A stretch of 64,000 bases of DNA from JAAYEA01 sp012689325 (GTDB taxonomy: Bacteria; Chloroflexota; Anaerolineae; JAAYEA01): NCBI GenBank assembly GCA_036841525.1, contig DAITVZ010000009.1, positions 25,666 to 89,665 of the forward strand, read 5' to 3'. Positions 33,217 to 42,300 of the stretch are shown here, in pieces (positions within the stretch are counted from its first letter, which is position 1; every line of letters starts with the position of its first letter). Both the position numbers and the translations under genes were made by a program. The notes beneath the pieces were generated by a model, which worked only from the letters and a program-made list of their open reading frames with translations, was not told the origin of the DNA and did no database searches.

Positions 33217-34476
33217 TCAGGGACGGATCTGCCCGTCCCCCATCACCACCCACTTGTACGTGGTCAGCTCGCGCAGAGCCATCGGGCCGCGCGCGTGCAG
33301 CCGCTGCGTGCTGATCGCCACCTCCGCGCCCAGGCCGAACTGCGCGCCGTCGTTAAAGCGCGTGCTGGCGTTCACGAACACCGCCGCCGAGTCCACCTCA
33401 TCGAGGAAACGCATGGCGTGTGTATAATTCTCGGTGATGATCACATCCGAGTGATGAGTGCTGTGCTGGTGAATGTGCATCAGCGCCTCGTCCAAGCTGT
33501 CCACCACCTTGACCGCCAGCACTAGGGCAAGGAACTCGGTATCAAAGTCCTCCGGCCCGGCGGGGCGCGCCAGCGGATGACCCTGCAGGATAGCCAGGGC
33601 GCGGGGGTCGCAGCGCAGCTCCACCTTGGCGCGGGCCAGGTCGGCGGCGATGGGCGGCAAGAGCTCGCCCGCCACAGCGGCGTGGATCAGCAGCACGTCT
33701 AGCGCGTTGCACACCGTGGGCCGCTGCACCTTGCCGTTAAAGATGATGGGCACCGCCTTTTGCGGGTCGGCGCCCGCGTCCACGTAGGCATGGCAGATGC
33801 CGATGCCGCCGGTGATGACGGGGATGGTGGCGTTCTCCACGGCGAACTGCTGCAGCGCCTGGCCGCCGCGCGGGATGATCATGTCGATATACTGGCTGGC
33901 GGTGAGCATGTCCTTCACCAGCGCGCGGTCCTGCGACTGCACGAGTTGCACCGCCTCGGCGGGGACGCCCGCCGCGACGCAGCCCGCGCGCACCGCCTCG
34001 GCCAGGGCGCGATTCGAGTGCGCCGCCTCTTTGCCGCCGCGCAGGATAGCCGCGTTGCCCGACTTTAAGCACAGCGTGGCGATATCCACGGTCACGTTGG
34101 GGCGCGATTCATAGATCACGCCGATGACGCCCAGTGGCACCCGGCGCTTGTGGATGCGCAGCCCATTGGGCAGGGCGCGCGCGTCAAAGACCTCCCCCAC
34201 CGGGTCCGGCAGCGCCGCCACGGAGCGCACGTCGGCGGCGATCCCCTGCAAGCGCGCGGGGTTCAGCTCCAGCCGCTCCATCAGCGGCGCGCTGACGCCC
34301 GCGGCGCGCCCGGCCTCCAGGTCGAGCGCGTTGGCCGCCAGGATCTCGCCCTGCCGCTCCAAGATCGCCTCGGCGATGGCCAGGAGCGCCCGGTTCTTGG
34401 TATCCGTGTTCAGCGTGCGCAGCTTGACCGCCGCGCGGCGGGCGTTCTCGCCCAATTCGATCAGTTCGGCAAACAT
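33217..34476 (-). CDS. proA: gamma-glutamyl phosphate reductase
   Basis: A 419-residue aldehyde-dehydrogenase-fold enzyme that reduces gamma-glutamyl phosphate in proline synthesis. Family motifs: PLGVIGVIYESRPNVTVD, GNAAILRGGKEAAHSN and the catalytic Cys in VQRPTVCNALDVLL. Length is normal. AAGGAGGGG precedes the ATG. It follows proB by 43 bases in the same operon. Confidence 0.97.
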   Translation of the reverse strand: MFAELIELGENARRAAVKLRTLNTDTKNRALLAIAEAILERQGEILAANALDLEAGRAAGVSAPLMERLELNPARLQGIAADVRSVAALPDPVGEVFDARALPNGLRIHKRRVPLGVIGVIYESRPNVTVDIATLCLKSGNAAILRGGKEAAHSNRALAEAVRAGCVAAGVPAEAVQLVQSQDRALVKDMLTASQYIDMIIPRGGQALQQFAVENATIPVITGGIGICHAYVDAGADPQKAVPIIFNGKVQRPTVCNALDVLLIHAAVAGELLPPIAADLARAKVELRCDPRALAILQGHPLARPAGPEDFDTEFLALVLAVKVVDSLDEALMHIHQHSTHHSDVIITENYTHAMRFLDEVDSAAVFVNASTRFNDGAQFGLGAEVAISTQRLHARGPMALRELTTYKWVVMGDGQIRP

Positions 34477-34519
34477 GTCCCCTCCTTGGCGCCGCCATTC
34501 CTTGGCGCTGCCGCCACGC

Positions 34520-35641
34520 TCAGCGCCCCGCGTGCTCGATCAGCACGAGGTCATCGCGGTGGACGACCTCCGGCCCGTACTCGTAGCCCAGGATCGTGGC
34601 GATCTCGTCGGAACGGTGGCCGCGAATCGCCGCCAAATCCTTGGCATGGTAATGGGTGATGCCGCGCGCGATCTCGCTGCCCTCCGGGCCGATCAGGCGC
34701 ACCGTTTGGCCGCGGTCGAAATTGCCGTTAACCGCCGTGACGCCCACCGCCAGCAGGCTCTTGCCCTGGTTCAGCAAGGCCTGGGCTGCCCCGGCGTCGA
34801 CATGGACCTCGCCCCGCGAGGGCTCGGCCAGGATCCAGCGCTTGCGGCTCTCCAGGTGGCTGGTCACCGGCAAAAAGCGCGTGCCCAGCGCCTCGCCCTC
34901 CACCAGCCGCAACAAGACGTTGGGCTCCGAGGCCGCCGCGATGATCACCGTCGTCCCCGAGCGGGTGGCCATGGCGGCCGCCTCGATCTTGGTGGCCATG
35001 CCGCCCGTGCCAAAGGAGGTGCCGCTCCCGCTGGCCAGGCGGCGGATGCTCTCATCGATGGCCGGCACCTCGCGGATCAGCTCGGCCTCGGGGTTGGTGC
35101 GCGGATCCGCCGTATATAGGCCGGCCTGGTCTGTGAGAATGATCAGCAGGTCGGCGTCCACCAGGTTGGCCACCAGCGCCGACAGGTTATCGTTGTCGCC
35201 GATGCGGATCTCTTCCACGCCCACCACGTCGTTCTCGTTGATGATCGGGATGACGCCCAGTTGCAGCAGCGAGAGCATGGTGTTGCGCGCGTTGAGGTAG
35301 CGCTCCCGGTGGGTCAGATCGGCGCGGGTGAGCAGCGCCTGCGCGATGGTCACGCCATAGAGGCCAAAGAGCTGCTCATAGATCGCCATCAGGCGCACCT
35401 GGCCAATGGCCGCCAGCGTCTGCTTGAAGGGGATGTCCTTGCGCTGCGGCATCGTGCGCTGCGGCAGCGCGCCCAGCGCCTCGCGCCCCGCGAACACCGC
35501 GCCCGAGGAGACGAACACCACCTGATGTCCTTGTCCGTGCAGGGTCGCGAATTGCCGCGCCAGCTCGACCAGGTGGGGGCGGCTCAGTCGCGTGCCCTGG
35601 GGAGCCAGGCTGCCAGTTCCGACTTTGACGATGATGCGCAT
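34520..35641 (-). CDS. proB: glutamate 5-kinase with PUA domain
   Basis: A 373-residue kinase for the first step of proline synthesis. The N-terminal amino-acid-kinase domain shows IIVKVGTGSL, VSSGAVFAGREALG and INENDVVGVEEIRIGDNDNLSALVA; the C-terminal ~80 residues form a PUA domain (GEVHVDAGAAQALLNQGKSL). This is the full-length bacterial form, usually feedback-inhibited by proline. It heads the proBA operon and is divergent from the sugar-phosphate fusion gene. Confidence 0.97.
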   Translation of the reverse strand: MRIIVKVGTGSLAPQGTRLSRPHLVELARQFATLHGQGHQVVFVSSGAVFAGREALGALPQRTMPQRKDIPFKQTLAAIGQVRLMAIYEQLFGLYGVTIAQALLTRADLTHRERYLNARNTMLSLLQLGVIPIINENDVVGVEEIRIGDNDNLSALVANLVDADLLIILTDQAGLYTADPRTNPEAELIREVPAIDESIRRLASGSGTSFGTGGMATKIEAAAMATRSGTTVIIAAASEPNVLLRLVEGEALGTRFLPVTSHLESRKRWILAEPSRGEVHVDAGAAQALLNQGKSLLAVGVTAVNGNFDRGQTVRLIGPEGSEIARGITHYHAKDLAAIRGHRSDEIATILGYEYGPEVVHRDDLVLIEHAGR

Positions 35642-35694
35642 ACGGCCCTCTTCACCTCGCGTTGGGGCGCCATGACGGGCGCCTCAGTTCGGAC

Positions 35695-35722
35695 ATTATA
35701 GCGTCGCCCCTCGAAATGTCAA
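35695..35722 (-). promoter_or_regulatory. consensus promoter of proBA
   Basis: On the minus strand TTGACA and TATAAT, both perfect, are 16 bases apart, giving a leader of about 47 bases. Confidence 0.85.
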
Positions 35723-35740
35723 GCCACCGGCTTCAGGGGT

Positions 35741-35769
35741 TTGTCTTGCTGCCTGCTCTGACGTATAAT
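35741..35769 (+). promoter_or_regulatory. promoter of the fusion-gene operon
   Basis: TTGTCT and TATAAT are 17 bases apart, divergent from the proB promoter. Confidence 0.7.
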
Positions 35770-35851
35770 AGGCGCGGTTTCCCGAGGTGCCTGCCAGCGC
35801 TTGACTCGGCGCTGCCATGGCAGGCCATGTGGATGGAAAGGGCTAGCGCAC

Positions 35852-38035
35852 ATGTCTCCTCTCAAAGCGATCATCCTGGCCGCCAGCCCCGGCGGCGGCG
35901 CAACGACCCCCTATGCGCGATTCCTGCAACGCCTGGGAGACCGCGCCATCATCGACTATGTGGTGGATATTGCCTTGCGCTTCGTCAAGCCCCGCGACCT
36001 CTATATCGTGGCGGGGTATGAGCGCGAAAAACTGCGAGAGCACCTGGGCCCCACGTACAACTATGCCTACCAGGAAGAGGCGCTGGGCACTGGCCATGCC
36101 GTGCTGCAAGTAAAGCCCTTGCTGGGAGATTACCAGGGCGACCTGCTCATCCTCTACGGCGACACGCCGCTCTTTCGCTCGGCCTCCATCCTGGGGCTCA
36201 TCAATCGCCACCGCCTCACAAAGGCCCACCTGACCCTGTTCACCAGCACCACCGACCAGGCGCTGCCCTATGGCCGCATCATCCGCGACAGCTCGGGCAG
36301 CATCCTGGATATCATCGAAGAAGCGGAGGCCTCCGCGGAGGTCAAAAAGATCCGCGAGTTGAACCTGGGGGCCTATGTCTTTGACGCGCAGGCGCTCTTT
36401 TCGGTGCTGCAACAGCCCCGCCCCGGCGAGGCCGAATCCCGCCATCTGCTGACCGATTCGGTGCATCGCCTGATCCGCTCCGGCCACCGCGTGGAAAGCT
36501 ATCGCAGCTATGACCAGGACGAGATCCTCGGCATCAACACCCCGGAGAACCTCAGCCAGGCCGAGTTCATCCTCAAGAAGCGCTTCTACCGGCCCAAGCG
36601 GGTCGAGGAAGAGAACATCGTCCAGTTCGGCACCGGCGGCTGGCGCGCCGTGATCGGCGAGGGCTATACGCTGCACAACGTGCGCCGGCTCTGCCAGGCG
36701 CTGGCCAACAAGATCATCCGCGATGGCGAAGAGGCTCGCGGCGTGGTCATTGGCTATGACCGCCGCTTCCTCTCGGATCGCTCCGCCGAAGCGGCCGCCG
36801 AAGTCTTTGCGGGCAACAATATCCAGACCATCTTGCTGCAAGAGGCGGCGCCCACGCCGCTGGTCAACTATGCCACGCTGGCGGAAAACGCCGTGCTGGG
36901 GTTGGCTTTCACCGCCAGCCACAACCCCCCCGAGTACAATGGGCTCAAGGTCTTTCTCACCGATGGCTCCCTGCTCATGGATGACGAGACCCGCCAAGTC
37001 GAGATCGAGACCAACGCCATGCGGCAGGAGGATGTGGTCAAGATCGAGCTGGACATCGCCGAGGATGCGGGCATCGTTCGTTGGCTCGACTACACCAACG
37101 CCTACGTGGACGCGGTCGAAAAGATGATCGACATGGACGCCATCCGCAAGGCGGGGCTGCGGGTCATCCTCGACCCCATGTACGGCGTCGGGCAGGTGAC
37201 CCTGGAGATCATCCTGATCGAGGCCCGCTGCCGGGTGGTGACCATCCACGGCCGGCACGATCCCCTCTTTGGCGGGCGCTCCCCCGCGCCGGACCCCAAG
37301 GCGCTGGCCATGCTGATCACCGAGGTGCGCGAGGGCCACTATGATTTGGGCCTGGCCACCGACGGCGACGCGGACCGCATCGCCATCGTGGATGAGCGGG
37401 GCGAGTATATCGGCATCAACGATGTGCTGCTCTTGCTCTACTATTACCTGCACGAATATCGCGGGGAGCGCGGCGGGATCGTGCGCAACCTGGCCACCAC
37501 GCACATGCTGGACCGCCTGGCCCACCATTTCCACGAGGAGTGCTACGAGGTGCCGGTGGGGTTCAAGCACATCGCCGCCGCCATGAAAGAGCACGATATC
37601 CTGTTGGGCGGCGAGAGCAGCGGCGGGTTGACCATCCGCGGGCACATCCTGGGCAAAGACGGCATCCTGGCCTCGGCGCTCATCGTCGAGATGATCGCCC
37701 GCACCGGCAAAAAGATGTCCGAGCTCCTGGAGGATGTGCGCGCCATCACCGGCCAGCTTTACACCATGGAAGAGAACGTGGCGGCCACCTCCGAGATGAA
37801 GGTGGTCATCCCGCAAAAGCTGCAACAGATGGGCCTGGACCGACTCGGCCCCTATCCCGTCCGTAAAGTCTCTTACCTGGACGGCATCAAGGTGCTGATG
37901 GCCGATGACGAGTGGGTCCTGTTGCGCTTCTCCGGGACCGAGCCGCTGCTGCGCATCTTTGCGGAAGCGACCACCCCGGAGCGAGCGCAAGACATGGTGC
38001 GCCTGGCCAAAGAGCTCGTCGGGCTGGACAAGTAG
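35852..38035 (+). CDS. fusion of GlmU-like nucleotidyltransferase and phosphohexomutase
   Basis: A 727-residue two-domain protein. Residues ~1-255 align by eye with the GlmU uridylyltransferase domain (EEALGTGHAVLQ, LILYGDTPLF, LPYGRIIRDSSGSILDIIEE, LNLGAYVF, ILGINTPENL). However, the nucleotide loop expected as LAAGxGTRM reads LAASPGGGATTPY, and the Lys of the PKV motif is missing. Residues ~265-727 form an intact phosphoglucomutase/phosphomannomutase: FTASHNPPEYNG (phosphoserine), TDGDADRIA (metal), GGESSGGL (sugar) and LRFSGTEPLLRI (phosphate). It may isomerise hexose phosphates under control of a degenerate N-terminal domain. ATG 35852 is chosen over the longer ORF. Confidence 0.87.
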   Translation: MSPLKAIILAASPGGGATTPYARFLQRLGDRAIIDYVVDIALRFVKPRDLYIVAGYEREKLREHLGPTYNYAYQEEALGTGHAVLQVKPLLGDYQGDLLILYGDTPLFRSASILGLINRHRLTKAHLTLFTSTTDQALPYGRIIRDSSGSILDIIEEAEASAEVKKIRELNLGAYVFDAQALFSVLQQPRPGEAESRHLLTDSVHRLIRSGHRVESYRSYDQDEILGINTPENLSQAEFILKKRFYRPKRVEEENIVQFGTGGWRAVIGEGYTLHNVRRLCQALANKIIRDGEEARGVVIGYDRRFLSDRSAEAAAEVFAGNNIQTILLQEAAPTPLVNYATLAENAVLGLAFTASHNPPEYNGLKVFLTDGSLLMDDETRQVEIETNAMRQEDVVKIELDIAEDAGIVRWLDYTNAYVDAVEKMIDMDAIRKAGLRVILDPMYGVGQVTLEIILIEARCRVVTIHGRHDPLFGGRSPAPDPKALAMLITEVREGHYDLGLATDGDADRIAIVDERGEYIGINDVLLLLYYYLHEYRGERGGIVRNLATTHMLDRLAHHFHEECYEVPVGFKHIAAAMKEHDILLGGESSGGLTIRGHILGKDGILASALIVEMIARTGKKMSELLEDVRAITGQLYTMEENVAATSEMKVVIPQKLQQMGLDRLGPYPVRKVSYLDGIKVLMADDEWVLLRFSGTEPLLRIFAEATTPERAQDMVRLAKELVGLDK

Positions 38036-38117
38036 CCAGGCCCCACGAAACAGAACGGCGAGTTGCGGCCCGCAGGGGAGCAGCTCGCCGCACCACGATG
38101 CGCCAAAGAGAGGAAAC

Positions 38118-39296
38118 ATGCCCCAAGACAAAGTGGCCCTGGTCGTGATGACTGGCCTGCACGGCGAGTCCGAGGTGGAGCAGATGATGAACGGCGCCCT
38201 GGCAGCGGCCACGCTGGACACCGTCGACAAGGCCCTGGCCGCAGGCAACATCGGGCCCATCATCGTCTCCACCAACTCGGCCAGCCTGCAAGAAACGCTG
38301 CGCGAGTGGCCGGTGCTCGTGGAGCGTGATTCCACCGAGGAGCCTTTCCATTTCGGCCTGCGGCTACGCGAGATCATCAACCAGCATCACCTGGAAAAGG
38401 TGATCTATATGGGCGGCGGCAGCGGCGTGCTACTCTCGGTGGAAGAACTGCGCCAAATCGCCGAGGAGCTCCTCAAAGAGGAGCGACTGCTGATCACCAA
38501 CAACTTTTACTCCACCGATTTCTGCGGCTTTACGCCGGGCTCGCACATCAACGCCATCCACGTGCCCCCCTACGATAACGACCTCGGCTGGCGCATGGGC
38601 CAGGGCGGCGGTCTGCCCAATGTCTCCCTGCCGCGCACGGCCAGCACGCAACTGGACATCGACACGCCCGTGGACCTGATGGTGCTGACCTATGACCCCA
38701 CCGTGGGCAAGCACCTGCGCGCCCACCTCGATAGCCTGGAAATGGACACCGCGCCGATCCGGCAGGCCATGCGCTTCCTGGTCAACCGCACCACCGAGGT
38801 GATCCTGGCGGGACGGGTCTCGTCCGCCATCCTGGCCTACATGGAAAAGGAAGCGGCCTGCCGCGTGCGCGTCTTTTCCGAGGAGCGCGGCATGCGCGCC
38901 AGCGGCCGCCAGACGCGGGGCGAGGTGCGCTCCCTGCTCGGCCACCTCTACCAGTCGGCCGGGCCCCGGCGCTTTTTCAACACCCTCGCCGAGATGGGCC
39001 AGGCGCTCTTTTTCGATAACCGCGTCCTCTGGGTCCATTGCGGCGTCTGGCCCTCGGCCAGCGACCGCTTCTACTCTGACCTGCGGCAGCCGGACAAGAT
39101 CGAGGACGATTTCGTGCGCACCCTCACCGAGGCCGCCCTGGAATCGCCGATCCCGGTCATCATGGGCGGGCACTCGCTGGTTTCCGGCGACATGTACGTG
39201 ATCGTCGACCGCGCCTGGGATATCACGCAGGTGGACCTGCCCCGCTGGGTGAATCACACCTTCTGGGGAGATCCCACCCCAAAGAAGAGGAAATAG
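38118..39296 (+). CDS. 392-residue protein of unknown function
   Basis: The N-terminal half is alpha/beta and loosely recalls NTP-transferase or nucleotide-binding folds (LVVMTGLHGESEVEQMM, IGPIIVSTNSASLQETL, VIYMGGGSGVLLS, LPRTASTQLDIDTPVDLMVL); the C-terminal half holds VNRTTEVILAGRVSSAILAY and VIMGGHSLVSGDMYVIVDRA. No family is recognised with confidence. AGAGAGGAAAC precedes ATG 38118. It follows the nucleotidyltransferase/phosphohexomutase fusion by 82 bases, an intercistronic stretch with a possible hairpin (38056-38090, no T-run), and precedes the SHMT fusion, so it probably belongs to one transcript. Confidence 0.7.
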   Translation: MPQDKVALVVMTGLHGESEVEQMMNGALAAATLDTVDKALAAGNIGPIIVSTNSASLQETLREWPVLVERDSTEEPFHFGLRLREIINQHHLEKVIYMGGGSGVLLSVEELRQIAEELLKEERLLITNNFYSTDFCGFTPGSHINAIHVPPYDNDLGWRMGQGGGLPNVSLPRTASTQLDIDTPVDLMVLTYDPTVGKHLRAHLDSLEMDTAPIRQAMRFLVNRTTEVILAGRVSSAILAYMEKEAACRVRVFSEERGMRASGRQTRGEVRSLLGHLYQSAGPRRFFNTLAEMGQALFFDNRVLWVHCGVWPSASDRFYSDLRQPDKIEDDFVRTLTEAALESPIPVIMGGHSLVSGDMYVIVDRAWDITQVDLPRWVNHTFWGDPTPKKRK

Positions 39297-39362
39297 GGAT
39301 CTCGAGCGCCGTCCCCTGACCCACAGGCCAGGCAGGCGGCAGCACATCTCCAAGGAGCCGAC

Positions 39363-42300
39363 ATGAGCGAGGACAAGAGCTATCTCGACTTTTTATGCCG
39401 CGACCTGGCCGAGGTCGACCCGGACACCCAACGACTCATCGATTTGGAGCAAGAGCGCCAGGCCCGGCGCTTTATCTTTGTCCCCTCCGAAAGCATCTGC
39501 CCGCGCCCGGTGCGCGAGGCGCTGGGCTCGGTCTTTACCAATGTCTATGCCGAGGGCTACCCGCCCCTGCGCATGACGCGCGAGGATGAGGAACTGCTCA
39601 CCGACTTTGGCTACCAACTGGCCAATTTCCGGCGCTACAGCGACCGCCGCTTCTACCGCGGCACGGACTATGTGAACTTTGTGGAATGCCTGGCGCAGCG
39701 GCGCGCCGCCGACTGCTTTGCCACCGAGTCTGTGCCCGCCCGGGACATCTATGTCAACGTGCAGCCGCTCTCCGGGGCAGGGGCCAATCTGGCGGTCTAT
39801 GACGCACTCCTCCAGCCCGGCGACACCCTGATGGGCATGAACCTCTTTCAGGGCGGCCATCTCACCCACGGCAGCGAGTTCAACGCCTCCGGCAAGCGCT
39901 ATAACGTGGTCTCCTATGGCGTGGATCCCAAAACCCAGCGCCTGGACTATGACGCCATCAAGGCCCTGGCGCTCAAGGCCCGCCCCAAGCTCATCGTGGC
40001 GGGCTTTACCTCCTACCCCTGGGCGCCCGATTGGGACCGCTTCGCCGAGATCGCCCGCGCCTGCGGCGCCATCCTCATGGCCGATATCGCCCACATCGCT
40101 GGACTGGTCAGCGCCGGCGTGGTCGCCTCGCCGGTGGGCCATGCCGACGTGATCAGCTTTACCACGCACAAGACCATGTGCGGCCCCCGCGGCGCGGTGA
40201 TCATGACCACCCGCGAGAGCTATGCCCGCAAGATCGATGCGGCGGTCTTTCCCGGCCTGCAAGGCGGCCCCCACACCAACAAGTTTGCCGCCATGGCCGT
40301 GGCCTTCAAGATCGCCCAGACGCCCGCCTTCAAGGCGCTGCAACAGCGCATCGTCGAAAATGCCCAGGCCCTGGCCGCCGGCTTGCAGTCCAGGGGCTTG
40401 CGCCTCGCCTACGGCGGGACCAACACCCACATGTTGCTCATCGACCTGCGGGCACTCAAGACCCCCAATGGCATACCGCTCCTCGGCGAGCCCGCCGCGC
40501 GCATCCTGGACTTTTGCGGCCTGGTGGCCAACAAGAACACCCTCCCCGGCGACACCGTCACGGCGCTGGCCAGCGGCATCCGCCTGGGCACGCCGTGGCT
40601 TTCCCAGCGCGGCATGGGCCCCGCCGAAATGGACCTGCTGGCGGGGATGATCCACAAGGTGCTGACCAACATCCATCCCTTCTATTACGTTCGCACCAGC
40701 CGCGAGACGCCGCGCGCCAAGCTGGATTGGGCCACCTACGAGGAGGTCAAGCGCGAGGTGGACGACCTGGCCGCGCGCACACCCGCCGAGGAAACCGCCT
40801 GCCACAGCGGCTACCCCCATTACATGATCACGCCGCCGGAGCCGACGCAGGCGCCCGTTCCGCCCGAGCCGCCAGAGCAGATTCGCCAGGTCAGGCAAGC
40901 GGCCCGGCAAGGCGCCGCCTGCCTGGACCTGGGCGATAGCCTGCTCTTGGTGCGCGGCGACCTGGCCAAGCCGTTCCTGCAGAGCGTCTGCACCGGCAAC
41001 ATCGCCGGATTGGCGCCCGGACAGGCCATGCGCTCCCTGCTGCTGGATCGGGAGAGCCATGTGATGGGCGACATCACCCTTTGGCGGTTGGAGCAAGACA
41101 AGCACGGCTGGGATCGCTACCTGCTCACCGTCAAGGCCACGGTCAAGGAACGCGTCACCTCCTGGTTGCGCGGCCTCTCCGATGCCTACATCCTGTTCGA
41201 CCAGGACATCGTGCGCAAGATCCCTGGCCCGGCCGTGGTCGAGGACTGCGCCGAGCTGTCCAGCGGCGAGTTCGCCCAGCTCGCCCTGTTCGCGCTGCAA
41301 GGCCCCAAGATGCGGGACGTCTTGCAGCAGGTCCTGCCGCTCCAGCAAGAGATCGCCCCTGGCGCCTATCATCGCTTCGAGTGGGAAGGCCGGCCCCTGT
41401 GGCTGGCGCGCCTGGACCTGGGCGCCCAGACGCCGCGCTACGCCATCATCGTCTCGGAAGCCCAGCGCCAGCCCCTGGCAGCCGCCCTCCAGAAGGCGGG
41501 CGCGGCACTGGGCGGCTTCGCGGCAGATGCCGCGCTGCGCGCCGAGGTCGGCTGGCCCGCGGGTGCCTATGGCCAGGATGCCGCCGCCATCTATCAGGCC
41601 CACCCCGCGCTCTTTGACCTGACCAAGCCCTATTTCGTGGGGCAAGCAGGGTTCCCCAAGGCCCAGCCCGTCGTCGAAAGGCCCGCCTTCCGGTGGGACC
41701 CGCCGGCGGAGCAGGCGGCCAAGCGCACGCCGCTCTACGAGACCCATCGCAAGCTGACGCGCAAGATGGCCCCCTTTGCCGGGTGGGAGATGCCGCTCTG
41801 GTATTCCAGCGTCGGCGAGGAGCACCAGGCCGTGCGCACCGCTGCCGGGCTCTTTGACGTTACCCACATGGGCGCGCTCGAGATCGCCGGCGAGGACGCC
41901 GCCGCTTTCATCGACCTGGTCTTTACCAACCACGCCGCCGGGCTCGGCAACGGGCACTCGTCCTACGGCTATCTGATGGACCCCGATGGCCACTGCATCG
42001 ACGATATCATGATCTATCGCCGCGCCAAGGACCGTTTCCTGGTGGTGGTCAATGCCGCCAACACCGCCAAGGACCTGGCCTGGCTGCGCGCCGTCAACGC
42101 AGGAGAGGTCCTCATCGATCGGGAGAACCCCGCGCTGACGCGCGAGGCGCTGGTGGTTATCCGCGACCTGGGCGACCCCAGCAGCGGCGCGGATCGGCTG
42201 GTCGATCTGGCCCTGCAGGGTCCGCGGTCGCAGGACATCCTGCTGGCTCTGATCGCTGACCCAGCAAGCCGCGACCAGCTCGCCAAGCTCGAGCGCACCC

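Noticed and set aside
32017..33525. 502-residue plus-strand ORF beginning with repeated ARRVL units
   Set aside because: It reads the 15-bp repeat in another frame and then runs antisense to YdjC, the 64-residue gene and proA.
38056..38090. Terminator between the fusion gene and the 392-residue gene
   Set aside because: CGGCGAGTTG and CAGCTCGCCG can pair, but no T-run follows; it may be an intercistronic hairpin only.
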